A stretch of DNA of 64,000 nucleotides, taken from NCBI RefSeq assembly GCF_018228765.1, contig NZ_CP073695.1, positions 186,001 through 250,000 on the forward strand. Direction: 5' to 3'. This document shows, piece by piece, positions 33,603-42,419 of this stretch. A program made the translations under genes and the position numbers. How positions within the stretch are numbered: the first letter of the stretch is position 1; every line of letters starts with the position of its first letter. Origin of the DNA: Halorubrum ruber (lineage in GTDB: Archaea; Halobacteriota; Halobacteria; Halobacteriales; Haloferacaceae). The notes beneath the pieces were generated by a model that searched no databases, had not been told where the DNA came from, and worked only from the letters and a program-made list of their open reading frames with translations.

Positions 33603-34061
33603 ATGAGCATCGAAACAGTTGTGTTAGCGGTCGGCAGCGAAGACGAAAAACGGACCGAGCGGCTCGCGGAGGAGATCATCGCGCTCGCTGGGCCGTCGGA
33701 CGCCGAGGTCGTGTTGACCCACGTGTTCGGCGAGGAGGAGTTTGACGAGACCCGCGCGAAGTTAGGCTTCGACCCGGACAGCGAGAACGCGACGCCCGAC
33801 GAGGTCGCGGAGCGACACCGGACCACCCGAGACCTCTCGAAGGCGCTGTCGGCGGCCGGCGTGCGGCACTCCGTCCGCGGCGCGGTCGGCGACCTCGCGG
33901 ACGAGGTCGTCGAGACCGCCGAGGGACTTCAGGCCGACCGCGTCGTCGTCGGCGGCCGGCGGCGCTCGCCGACCGGGAAGGCTGTCTTCGGCAGCGCGGC
34001 GCAGGAGGTCATGCTCTCGTCGCCGTGTCCGGTAACGTTCGTCCGCGAGACCGCCTCGTAA
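33603..34061 (+). CDS. Universal stress protein (UspA family)
   Basis: 152 aa. A Rossmann-like Usp fold with the ATP-binding G-x2-G-x9-G-(S/T) motif near the C-terminus (GGRRRSPTGKAVFGSA). N-terminal strand TVVLAVGSED. It probably binds ATP. The target is unknown. Monocistronic. Confidence 0.9.
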   Translation: MSIETVVLAVGSEDEKRTERLAEEIIALAGPSDAEVVLTHVFGEEEFDETRAKLGFDPDSENATPDEVAERHRTTRDLSKALSAAGVRHSVRGAVGDLADEVVETAEGLQADRVVVGGRRRSPTGKAVFGSAAQEVMLSSPCPVTFVRETAS

Positions 34062-34151
34062 CGCGGTTTCGCGGAAACGGCTCGGTTCTTTTCCCTCGCT
34101 CGACCGCCCGAAGCGTCCCGCTTAAGTGAGACGGGTCCGCGCTTACACCCG

Positions 34152-35129
34152 ATGTACTACGTGGGCGTCGATCTCGGGGCGACGAACGTCCGGGCGGTCG
34201 TCGGCGACGAGACCGCGGCGGTCCTCGGCTCCGCGTCGCGAGGCACCCCGCGGGGACCGAACGGCATCGCCGTCACGGAGGCCGTCCTGGAAGTGGTTCG
34301 TGGGGCCTGTACCGACGCGGGAATCGCGCCGAGCGAGGCGGTCGCGGCCGGGATCGGCTCGATCGGCCCGCTCGACCTCGCGGAGGGAGTGGTCCAGGGG
34401 CCAGCGAACCTCCCGGACACCGTCGAGCGCATCCCGCTCGTCGGGCCGGTCGGGCGACTGCTCGACACCGACGAGGTGTACCTCCACAACGACACGATCG
34501 CGGGCGTCATCGGCGAGCGGTTCCACTCCGAACGCAACCCCGACGACATGGTGTACCTCACCATCTCCTCGGGGATCGGCGCGGGCGTCGCCGTCGACGG
34601 CAACGTGCTCTCGGGGTGGGACGGCAACGCCGGCGAGGTCGGCCACATGACCGTCGACCCGCACGGGTTCATGACCTGCGGCTGCGGGCTCGACGGCCAC
34701 TGGGAGGGGTACTGCTCCGGCAACAACATCCCGAAGTACGCCCGCGAGCTGTACGAGGAGGACCCGATCGAGACGAGCCTCCCGATCGAGGACCCCGACT
34801 TCTCCGCGGTCGACGTGTTCGAGGCCGCGGGCGAGGACACTTTCGCCGACCACGTGATCGATCAGGTCGCCCACTGGAACGCCATGGGGATCGCTAACGT
34901 CATTCACGCGTACGCGCCGCTCGTCGTGAGCGTCGGCGGCGCGGTCGCGCTCAACAACCCCGACCGGATACTCGATCCCATCCGCGAGAAGCTCCCGGAG
35001 ATGGTGTTCATCAACGTCCCGGAGGTGCGGCTCACCGACCTCGGCGACGACGTCGTGGTGAAAGGCGCCCTCGCGAGCGCGCTGACTGGCGGCACCGGCG
35101 ACCGCTCGCGGGTCGAAAAGGCGCCCTGA
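34152..35129 (+). CDS. ROK-family glucokinase
   Basis: 325 aa. N-terminal phosphate loop GVDLGATNVRAVVGD, catalytic HNDTIAGVIGE (Asp near 112) and the ROK zinc motif CGCGLDGHWEGYCSG (about residues 178-192). It phosphorylates glucose (or a related hexose) with ATP in the cytoplasm, feeding the semi-phosphorylative or glycogen pathways. The exported GH97 glycosidase encoded about 3 kb downstream could supply the sugar. Specificity is inferred from closest archaeal relatives. The start is ATG at 34152, about 25 nt after a TTAAGTGAG box. Confidence 0.87.
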   Translation: MYYVGVDLGATNVRAVVGDETAAVLGSASRGTPRGPNGIAVTEAVLEVVRGACTDAGIAPSEAVAAGIGSIGPLDLAEGVVQGPANLPDTVERIPLVGPVGRLLDTDEVYLHNDTIAGVIGERFHSERNPDDMVYLTISSGIGAGVAVDGNVLSGWDGNAGEVGHMTVDPHGFMTCGCGLDGHWEGYCSGNNIPKYARELYEEDPIETSLPIEDPDFSAVDVFEAAGEDTFADHVIDQVAHWNAMGIANVIHAYAPLVVSVGGAVALNNPDRILDPIREKLPEMVFINVPEVRLTDLGDDVVVKGALASALTGGTGDRSRVEKAP

Positions 35130-35162
35130 CGGCGGAAGGCGGAAACGAGGCCGGTTTCGCCC

Positions 35163-36173
35163 TTACTGTTCGAACTCGTCGAGCTCCGGTTCGACGTCCT
35201 CGCCCACCTCGTCGCGCGTGTCGAGGTACGCGTCGCGGTACCGCCAGATCTTCCGGAGGAGGACGTACCCGAACGCGCCCTGGAAGACCACGACGAAGCC
35301 GAACAGCGCGACGACCTGCGGGAGGCCGAGCAGCTGCGAGGCGACGCCCGTCACCGGGCCGACGAGCGTGTTGTACAGCGCGTGGATCGCCGCCGCGAGG
35401 ACGAGCCCCTTGACGATGATGGGGCCGCGGTTCCCGGGGTTGAACTTCGCGAGCCCGAGGTAGTAGCCCGCGAACGCCGAGTAGACGACGTGGCCGGGGC
35501 CCGCGAGCGCCCGGAGCGCGGCGATGCCGTCGCCGGCGCCGAGCGCCGCGATCCCGACCGTCAGCTCCGCCATGTCGACGTTCTGGGCGATGTACACGAA
35601 GTTCTCGATGACGACGAATCCGAGCCCCGCGATGGCGCCGTAGACGGCGCCGTCGATGACGGCGTCGAACCGGGCGTCGGTGTACGCGTACAGCCGCACC
35701 GCGAGCAGCTTCACCGACTCCTCTATCGGGCCGACGACGACGAAGAAGAACACGACGAGCCCGAGGAAGCCGAACGGCCGGAAGTACGGCTGGAGCACGC
35801 TGTTCAGGACCGCCGCGAACGTCGCGGTGAGGATCGAAAGCAGGAACGTCGCCACGAGGAGCGACAGCGGCTCGGCGGTCGTGACGTCCGAGACGTACAC
35901 GTAGGCGGCGAGGCCGAGCGCGGGGACGGCGGAGAGCCCGAGGAGGATCGCGATGGCCGGGTCGAAGACGAGCCCCAGCCCGAACGAGCCGACGATCGCG
36001 AGGAGTCCGACGAAGGCGACGAAGACGACCAGCGCCTTCGCCGAGCGAGTAATGAACCAGTGTAACGCGACCGACAGCCCGTCGAGGGAGGTCCGTTCCT
36101 CCCAGGTCGCGACGTCGTAGAGGTCGCGGTCGTCGTCGGCCCGGGACGCGATCGGGTCCTCGTCGGATGGCAT
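35163..36173 (-). CDS. PrsW-family intramembrane metalloprotease
   Basis: 336 aa with about eight membrane helices. The PrsW signature E-E-x3-K (EESVKLLAVR), the VIENFVY glutamate and two intramembrane histidines (GHVVYSAF, IHALYN) are present. They form the predicted metal site. PrsW cleaves membrane-bound anti-sigma factors in bacteria. The archaeal substrate is unknown. The start is ATG at 36173 (MPSDEDP) rather than the long upstream extension. It is convergent with the ROK gene. Confidence 0.88.
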   Translation of the reverse strand: MPSDEDPIASRADDDRDLYDVATWEERTSLDGLSVALHWFITRSAKALVVFVAFVGLLAIVGSFGLGLVFDPAIAILLGLSAVPALGLAAYVYVSDVTTAEPLSLLVATFLLSILTATFAAVLNSVLQPYFRPFGFLGLVVFFFVVVGPIEESVKLLAVRLYAYTDARFDAVIDGAVYGAIAGLGFVVIENFVYIAQNVDMAELTVGIAALGAGDGIAALRALAGPGHVVYSAFAGYYLGLAKFNPGNRGPIIVKGLVLAAAIHALYNTLVGPVTGVASQLLGLPQVVALFGFVVVFQGAFGYVLLRKIWRYRDAYLDTRDEVGEDVEPELDEFEQ

Positions 36174-36293
36174 GGCTCCCGTTTGCCACCCGGGTGACTT
36201 AATTACTGGGCGGCACCCGAGCGGCGTCCGGCGATGAGCGGGCGGAAGCGGCGCAGCCGACAGCGTTGAAACGGCGGCGCCCGAAGGCGGGGT

Positions 36294-36686
36294 ATGCACT
36301 TCGATCCACGGGTCCAGCGCGCCCTCCGAGAGGCCGGGCTGGACGCGGACGCCGTCGCCGACGCCTCGGACCGCGTCGCCGAGCTCGTCGCCCGCGACGC
36401 CGACCGGCTCCGAGCGTTCTTCGACGCGGACGCACCCTACTACTCCGACATGGAGATGGCGCACAGCGCGTCGGAGACGCAGGAACACGCGACCGCCGAC
36501 GTCGACCTGTTCACCCACGGGAGCGACCTCCGCGGCTACCTCTCGCTCGACGGGTGGGGCGTCCCGGTCGAGGGCGGACGGATCCTCCGCGAGGACGACG
36601 GCGGCGACCCGGTCGTCGTCGAGCTCTCGCTCGGCGACACGGTGAACGACCGGGTCCGGTTCGCACACGAGCGCGAGGACCTCTGA
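36294..36686 (+). CDS. Conserved haloarchaeal protein (DUF7532-type)
   Basis: 130 aa, soluble, mostly helical at the start (DPRVQRALREAGLDADAVADA). Later conserved-looking segments are YYSDMEMAHSASETQEHA and GYLSLDGWGVPVEGGR. Function unknown. It ends 2 bp before the RNase FAU-1 gene, so the two are probably coexpressed. Confidence 0.7.
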   Translation: MHFDPRVQRALREAGLDADAVADASDRVAELVARDADRLRAFFDADAPYYSDMEMAHSASETQEHATADVDLFTHGSDLRGYLSLDGWGVPVEGGRILREDDGGDPVVVELSLGDTVNDRVRFAHEREDL

Positions 36687-36688
36687 GG

Positions 36689-38143
36689 ATGGCCCGAGCC
36701 CGCGTTCGCGGCATCTACGCGACGGCGCTCACCGCGCGCCTGCTCGACGACGGCCACGAGGTCGTCGACGCCTCGCCGCCGATCCGGCGGCGCTTCGACG
36801 CCGCGTTCGGAACCGACCCGCCGGAGGTCCGGATCGAGACGAGCGGCGACCGGCAGGGCGTCGGCGCGCACGGCGACCCCGACGCGCTCGACGCGCTCCG
36901 CGGACTCCTGACCGACGCGGGCCGCGACGCGCTCGCGTGGCCCGACCCGACACCGCCCGGCGCGGTCCTCGACGGGGAGGTGACGGAGACGCTCGGCGGC
37001 GGCGCCGTCGTCGATCTCCGCGTCGGCGACGATACCGCCGAGGGGTACCTCCCGTACGGGAGCGTCGACGCCCGGGTGGAGACGGGGGACCCGGTCCGGG
37101 TTCAGGTGCGCGAGTCGGCGGCGCCGTGGACGGACCGGCGTCCGGAACTCGCGGGGCATCTCCGCGTCGGCGGCGACCTCGTCGCGCTTGAGCCGGGCTC
37201 CGGGACGCGGGTCGATGTCCGGGACGACGAGGCCGCCCGCGAGCTGTCGGGGATGCTCGACCTGCTCGACCTCGACCCGCCGGACGGGTGGCGCGCGGTG
37301 TGGCAGCCGCCGGCCGTGGACGCCGACACGGAGGCGCTGACCGCGGGGCTAGACGCCGCGGTCGACGCCGCCGAGGAGCTGCGCGCGGCGATCGCTCCGA
37401 AGGGCGGGACGGAATCGGAGCTCGGCGTCCTCGACGACCCGAGCCGGCTCCGCGACGCGCCGGTCGCCGCGCCGAACGCCGGCGTCTGGGTCTGGTTCGG
37501 CCGCGAGAGCCGGTTCGGGCTCGATGACGCGCGCCGGACCGCGACCGCGACGATACCGGGTCACCACCGCGTGAAGGCGGGCTCGGCGGACGCCTCGGCC
37601 GGCGTCGACCTCGCGGAGGCGCTCTGCGAGCCCGCCCCCGACGCCGAGTTCCCGTTCGCGGTCGTGACCGACGCGTTCGGCCCGAGCGAGGGCGACGCGC
37701 TCCGGATCGACCACGGGAAGCCGGACGGGCGGCTGATCACCCTCGGCGAGGGGACCGTGACGGGAATCGACTCCGACGGGACCGTGGCCGTCGAGCGCGA
37801 GATGACCGGCGGCGGGACCTACGACGGGCTGGGCGTCGACCGCGTGGCGGGCGACATCGCCGAGACGAGCCTGAAGGAGGGCCGGTGGTGGTACCCGACG
37901 ACGTACCGCGGCCGCGACGGGACCGTCCGCGGGACGTACGTCAACGTCTGTACGCCCGTGGAGGTGTTCCCCGACGCCGCCCGGTACGTCGACCTCCACG
38001 TCGACGTGGTGAAGCGGCCGGACGGAGGGGTCGAACGCGTCGACGACGACGAGCTCGACGCGGCGGTCGCGGCCGGAACGGTCCCCGAACCGCTGGCGGA
38101 GAAGGCGCGGAGCGTCGCGTCGGCGCTGAAAAACGCGCTGTGA
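36689..38143 (+). CDS. Probable ribonuclease FAU-1 (RNase E/G-like, DUF402)
   Basis: 484 aa. It begins MARARVRGIYATALTARLLDDGHEVVDAS, typical of archaeal FAU-1/AU-1 proteins. An S1-like segment (GAVLDGEVTETLGGGAVVDLR, EGYLPYGSV) is followed by a central region with HHRVKAGS and FPFAVVTDAFGPSEGD. A C-terminal DUF402 domain (WWYPTTYRG...GTYVNVCTPVEV...YVDLHVDVV) ends the protein. FAU-1 binds AU-rich RNA and acts in RNA turnover or 5S rRNA processing in other archaea. The start codon overlaps the SD-like GAGGATG just after the upstream stop. Confidence 0.82.
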   Translation: MARARVRGIYATALTARLLDDGHEVVDASPPIRRRFDAAFGTDPPEVRIETSGDRQGVGAHGDPDALDALRGLLTDAGRDALAWPDPTPPGAVLDGEVTETLGGGAVVDLRVGDDTAEGYLPYGSVDARVETGDPVRVQVRESAAPWTDRRPELAGHLRVGGDLVALEPGSGTRVDVRDDEAARELSGMLDLLDLDPPDGWRAVWQPPAVDADTEALTAGLDAAVDAAEELRAAIAPKGGTESELGVLDDPSRLRDAPVAAPNAGVWVWFGRESRFGLDDARRTATATIPGHHRVKAGSADASAGVDLAEALCEPAPDAEFPFAVVTDAFGPSEGDALRIDHGKPDGRLITLGEGTVTGIDSDGTVAVEREMTGGGTYDGLGVDRVAGDIAETSLKEGRWWYPTTYRGRDGTVRGTYVNVCTPVEVFPDAARYVDLHVDVVKRPDGGVERVDDDELDAAVAAGTVPEPLAEKARSVASALKNAL

Positions 38144-38214
38144 GGCGCCCAACGCCGCGGACAGTCCTCCCGGAGTAACTTATCGACTCGGTCATTTCGT
38201 AATTCAATCACTTC

Positions 38215-38245
38215 TCTAGGTTACAATAACATTATTATTCGTCGT
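38215..38245 (+). promoter_or_regulatory. Promoter of the GH97 gene
   Basis: GTTACAATAACATTATTATTCG at about 38219-38240, a strong AT-rich TATA region 25-40 nt before the start codon. Confidence 0.5.
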
Positions 38246-38263
38246 ATACACGGTGCGGACGGA

Positions 38264-41200
38264 ATGAGTGAAAAACGATCACAGCAATCGTTCGACGGAT
38301 CGACGCGGCGGGGGTTCCTCGGGAGCGTGGGGGCGCTGGTGGCGGCGGCCGCCTACTCGCGGGACGTGTCGGCCGACGACGCCGCACCAGTGGCGAACGG
38401 CGAGGACGACCCGGTCCAGCGGATCGAGTCGCCGGACGGATCGATCGCGGTCACCCTCGACGTCTCGGACGGCGTCCCGACCTACGAGGTCGCCCGGAAC
38501 GGGACGACGTACGTCGGCTCGTCGGAGCTCGGGTTCGACTTCCGGAACCAGCCGGCGTTCGGCGCGAGCGCCGGGAGCGAGGACGGCCCGGTGGCCGTCA
38601 CCGGGACCGAGCGCGAGTCGGCGACCGAGGCGTGGGAACCGGTGTGGGGCGCCTACGACGAGGTCTCGGCCGAGTACAACGCCCTCAGCGTCGGGCTCGC
38701 GGACGCCGACTCGGAGGGCGGCGACGGCCCCGGCAGCGACGCGGTGGACGGTCGGACCGCGACCCTCCAGATCCGCGTGTTCGACGACGGGGTCGGGCTC
38801 CGGACGGTGCTGGGCGAGGGGTTCGCGAGCAACTCGGAGAAGGCGGTGATCGACTCGGAGAACACCGGCGTCGACTTCGCGGACGACTACGACGCCTGGT
38901 GGATCGCGAACGCGGTGACGAACCCGCGGTTCGAACAGGAGTACGCCGAGACGCCCCTGTCGGAGATTCCCGGCGGGAGCGATCCGCGGCGGCCGAACGA
39001 CACGCCGATGCGCGACGGGGCGCACACGCCGCTCACCGTCGACGCGGGCGACGCGTACCTCAGCGTCCACGAGGCGAACCTCGACGACTACGCGGCCGCG
39101 ACGCTCGCGCCCCGCAGCGACGACGGCGGGACGACGTTCGCAACGGAACTCACGCCGCTGCCCGACGGGTCGCGGGCCTCGCTCGACCTCCCGGCGGCGA
39201 CGCCGTGGCGGACGATTCAGGTCGTCGACCGGCCGGGCGAGCTGATCGAGTCGCAGCTGGTCCCGCTGCTCTCCGACCCGCTCGACGAGGCGGCGCTCCC
39301 GACCGCCGGCGGCGCGCCCGACACTGACTGGATCGAGCCCCGGAAGTACGTCGGCATCTGGTGGACGATGATCGCGGGGTCGGCGAACTGGGAGTACCGG
39401 GCCGACGAGTCGTTCGACAGTCCGACGGACGCGGCCGGCTACGTCCACGGCGCCCGGACCGAGCGGATGAAGCGGTATATGCGGTTCGCGAGCGAGAACG
39501 GCATCGACAGCGTGCTCGTCGAGGGGTGGAACGAGGGGTGGGACACGTATCCCGGGGACGGCTCCGGGCTGGAGTTCGGCGTCGATGACTCCTACCCCGA
39601 CTTCGACGTGCGGGAAGTGACCGACTTCGGCGCCTCGCTGCCGGAGCCCGTCGAGATGACGGCCCACAACGAGACCGCCGGCAACATCCCGAACTACGAG
39701 GACGCGGTCCTCGACGGCGACGCCTTCGCGGGCTACGACGACGTCGGCATCAACTCGATCAAGAACGGCTACGTCGCCGACAGAGGGCTCGGCATCGAGG
39801 GCGACGGCACCGTGGCGACCCACAATCACCACAACCAGCTCGCGGTGAACCACCACCGGCGCGTGATCCGCGAGGCGGCCGCGAACCGCCAGCAGCTGGA
39901 GATCCACGAGGGGATCAAGCCGACCGGCGAGATCCGAACTTACCCGAACGTAGCGAACCGGGAGGTCGTGAAGGCGCAGGAGTACGACGGGTTCGGGCAG
40001 CTCGGATCGAACGTCGGCCGCGACCACCACGTCACGCTGCCGTTCACCCGGAACCTCGCCGGCCCGGTGAGCTACCAGCCAGGGATCTTCGACATCACGT
40101 TCAACGACGAGCGCGGCGACCAGATCCAGACGACCCGCGCCAAGCAGCTCGCGATGTACCCGACGTACCTCAGCGGCCTCCAGATGGCGGCCGACCGGAT
40201 CGAGGGGTACATCGACGAGACGTTCGCGGTCGGCGAGGCGCTCCAGGCCGCTGCCGGCGAGCTCGACGGGCTCGTCACTGACGACTCCTACCGGGACGCG
40301 TTCGGCACCAACTTCGTCGCCGTCGACCCCAACCGCGCGCCCAGCGGCTCGTCGGTGTCGTTCACGGTTGAGGACGTGCCGAGCGCCGGGACGTACGACC
40401 TCCACCTGCGCTACGCGAGCGACGCGGAGGAGAACACGGGCCGCGTGATCGACGCCGGCACCCCGCGGGCGACGCTCCGCGTCAACGACGAGCGCCGAAC
40501 CATCGAGCCTGACTTCACCGACTACTGGGACGACTGGCAGGTGTTCACGACCGAGGTCGAGTTCGACGCGGGCGACAACGAGGTCGCGATCGAGCTCGAC
40601 TACGCGCAGGGCGACGACGGATTCAGCGGCGACGTCGGCGGCTTCAATCTCAACACCGTCGCCGTCACCGAGTCGGGCGAGCCGTCGCCGGTCCCGGCCG
40701 AGTACGAGGGGTACACGCCGGAAAAGGAGAACTTCGACGCCGAGCCGGAGTTCGGCTTCATCGAGTCGGTCCCGGCCGCCGGCTGGGACGAGACGCGCGT
40801 CGTCGGCGCCGCGATCGGCGACTACCTCGCGATCGCCCGCCGGCACGGCGACGAGTGGTACGTCGGCGTCATGACCGACGACGACGGCCGCGCGGTCGAC
40901 GTGCCGCTCGACTTCCTCGCGCCCGGTAATTCGGGCGGGAAGGGGAACGGCAACGGAAACGGCAGAGGCAACTCCGGAAACGGCCGAAACGGCCCGAAGT
41001 ACGTCGCGGAGATCTACTCGGACGCGGTCGGGGCCGGCGTCGACCTCGACCCGACCGGCGTCCGCATCGACGAGGCGGTGGTCGACCCGTCGACCACGCT
41101 GCTCGCGTCGCTCGCGCCGAGCGGCGGGACGGCAGTGAAACTGCGTCCGGCGCGGGGCCGCGAGATCAACCGTCTCCCCGAGTACGAGCGCCCGGAGCAG

Positions 41201-42145
41201 ACGATCTCGGTGTCGATTGCCGACGAGGCCGACCTCGGCGAGTCGTTCATCACCGCGACCGGCTCGAACGACGCCGCCTTCGTCGGCGCGACGACGGTCG
41301 AGGTCGTCTTGGACGGCGAGGTCGTCTCGCGCGACACCGTCCGACTCCCGCCGAACGCGACGGACGAGACGGTGGAACTCGGCTTCAGCACTGCGCGGAT
41401 CGGTACCTTCGACGTCGTCGTCCGCGAGGCCGACGGCGGGACCGAACTCGGCTCCGAAACCGTCACGGTCGCGCCCGGTGACCTCGTGGGGCAGCTGAGC
41501 GATCCCGCGGGCGACGACGACGGACCCGGCGAGTACGTCTATCCCACGGACGGCGCGTTTCAGGACGGCGCGTTCGACCTGCGCTCGTTCCGCGTGTTGG
41601 AGACCGACGAGGAGTACCGGTTCGCCTTCGGCGTCGAGAACCTGTACAGAGGGTTCGGCGGGACGTTCTCGCCCCAGTACTTCGTCGTCTACCTGCGCGA
41701 TCCCGACGGCGACGGCGGGCGGACGACCGAGCTCGGTGACCTGAGCGTCACCGCCGAGTTCGACGACCCGTGGCAGTACCGGGTTAGCTCCGACGGCTTC
41801 GGCGGCGGGACCGTCGTCGACGACGAGGGCACCGGGCTCGGCTCGGTGACCCGGTTCGCCGACCTCGAATCGAACGTCGCCGTCGTCTCGATTCCGAAGA
41901 CGGCGCTCGGCGGGACAGACATCGCCGACTGGGAGGTCCTCCCGGTCGTTGGCTCGGCGAACTTCGGCGCGTTCCGCGACGTACAGGTCGAGGCCGGCGG
42001 GTTCGTCTTCGGTGGTGCCAAAGAGGGCGCGGCCGGCAACGCGCCTCGGGTGATCGACATGATCACGCCGGAGGGAACCTCGCAGGCCGAGGCGCTCGCC
42101 TACGACGCCGACACGCTCGCAACGCTGCCGTTCACGTCGCTGTAG
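38264..42145 (+). CDS. Exported GH97 glycosidase with inserted CBM and a C-terminal glucodextranase-type domain
   Basis: 1293 aa, about twice the usual GH97 length. A Tat signal (TRRGFLGSVGALVAAAAYS) sends it outside the cell. The GH97 N-terminal beta-domain spans about 55-345, followed by the catalytic barrel. The motifs VEGWNEGW (about 418-425), AHNETAG (about 466) and IHEGIKPTGE (about 547) carry the Glu residues expected for an inverting SusB-type alpha-glucoside hydrolase. A CBM6/35-like module (about 676-805) and a Gly/Asn-rich linker (about 888-910) interrupt the C-terminal beta-domain. Residues from about 1075 onward (VYPTDGAFQDGAFDLRSF) match the Glucodextran_C/DOMON-like type. Likely substrate is starch or related glucan. 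The AT-rich AACATTATTATTCG box is about 25 nt before the ATG. Confidence 0.87.
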   Translation: MSEKRSQQSFDGSTRRGFLGSVGALVAAAAYSRDVSADDAAPVANGEDDPVQRIESPDGSIAVTLDVSDGVPTYEVARNGTTYVGSSELGFDFRNQPAFGASAGSEDGPVAVTGTERESATEAWEPVWGAYDEVSAEYNALSVGLADADSEGGDGPGSDAVDGRTATLQIRVFDDGVGLRTVLGEGFASNSEKAVIDSENTGVDFADDYDAWWIANAVTNPRFEQEYAETPLSEIPGGSDPRRPNDTPMRDGAHTPLTVDAGDAYLSVHEANLDDYAAATLAPRSDDGGTTFATELTPLPDGSRASLDLPAATPWRTIQVVDRPGELIESQLVPLLSDPLDEAALPTAGGAPDTDWIEPRKYVGIWWTMIAGSANWEYRADESFDSPTDAAGYVHGARTERMKRYMRFASENGIDSVLVEGWNEGWDTYPGDGSGLEFGVDDSYPDFDVREVTDFGASLPEPVEMTAHNETAGNIPNYEDAVLDGDAFAGYDDVGINSIKNGYVADRGLGIEGDGTVATHNHHNQLAVNHHRRVIREAAANRQQLEIHEGIKPTGEIRTYPNVANREVVKAQEYDGFGQLGSNVGRDHHVTLPFTRNLAGPVSYQPGIFDITFNDERGDQIQTTRAKQLAMYPTYLSGLQMAADRIEGYIDETFAVGEALQAAAGELDGLVTDDSYRDAFGTNFVAVDPNRAPSGSSVSFTVEDVPSAGTYDLHLRYASDAEENTGRVIDAGTPRATLRVNDERRTIEPDFTDYWDDWQVFTTEVEFDAGDNEVAIELDYAQGDDGFSGDVGGFNLNTVAVTESGEPSPVPAEYEGYTPEKENFDAEPEFGFIESVPAAGWDETRVVGAAIGDYLAIARRHGDEWYVGVMTDDDGRAVDVPLDFLAPGNSGGKGNGNGNGRGNSGNGRNGPKYVAEIYSDAVGAGVDLDPTGVRIDEAVVDPSTTLLASLAPSGGTAVKLRPARGREINRLPEYERPEQTISVSIADEADLGESFITATGSNDAAFVGATTVEVVLDGEVVSRDTVRLPPNATDETVELGFSTARIGTFDVVVREADGGTELGSETVTVAPGDLVGQLSDPAGDDDGPGEYVYPTDGAFQDGAFDLRSFRVLETDEEYRFAFGVENLYRGFGGTFSPQYFVVYLRDPDGDGGRTTELGDLSVTAEFDDPWQYRVSSDGFGGGTVVDDEGTGLGSVTRFADLESNVAVVSIPKTALGGTDIADWEVLPVVGSANFGAFRDVQVEAGGFVFGGAKEGAAGNAPRVIDMITPEGTSQAEALAYDADTLATLPFTSL

Positions 42146-42419
42146 GCGGTCAGGGCGGGGTGAGCCGAGAGAGCCGGAAGCGTCGCTCTCACCGGAACGC
42201 GCTCGTCCGCTTTTTCCGCGGATCGGGAGGTTTGGCACGAATAGATAAAACTGGTTCAAAAAGAGAGTATGCCAGCTGTTTGTGCGCTTAATTCACGTAT
42301 TCTTAATCGGAGCCAAACATATCTCACCATTTTTCCGGTGATATTGGCACAAACGTTATTACAGCACAGTGATGATTCGATGGCGTGCTAGTTAATATCA
42401 CACACTTGCGATCGGACGA
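42146..42419. other. AT-rich intergenic region after the GH97 gene
   Basis: From about 42238 to 42405 the GC content drops sharply (AATAGATAAAACTGG, TATTCTTAATCGG, AACGTTATTACAG). A 40-codon frame from about 42270 has no feature that supports a gene. TTAATATCAC near 42391 is a plausible TATA box for the next gene. The composition hints at foreign or remnant DNA, but no ends or repeats are seen. Confidence 0.4.

Noticed and set aside
38279-42259. A 1326-codon minus-strand frame antisense to the GH97 gene
   Set aside because: Composition is typical of antisense to acidic haloarchaeal genes. No domain, and the sense strand is clearly coding.
42270-42392. Micro-frame of about 40 codons after the GH97 gene
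   Set aside because: No ribosome site, no haloarchaeal codon bias, lies in AT-rich intergenic DNA.
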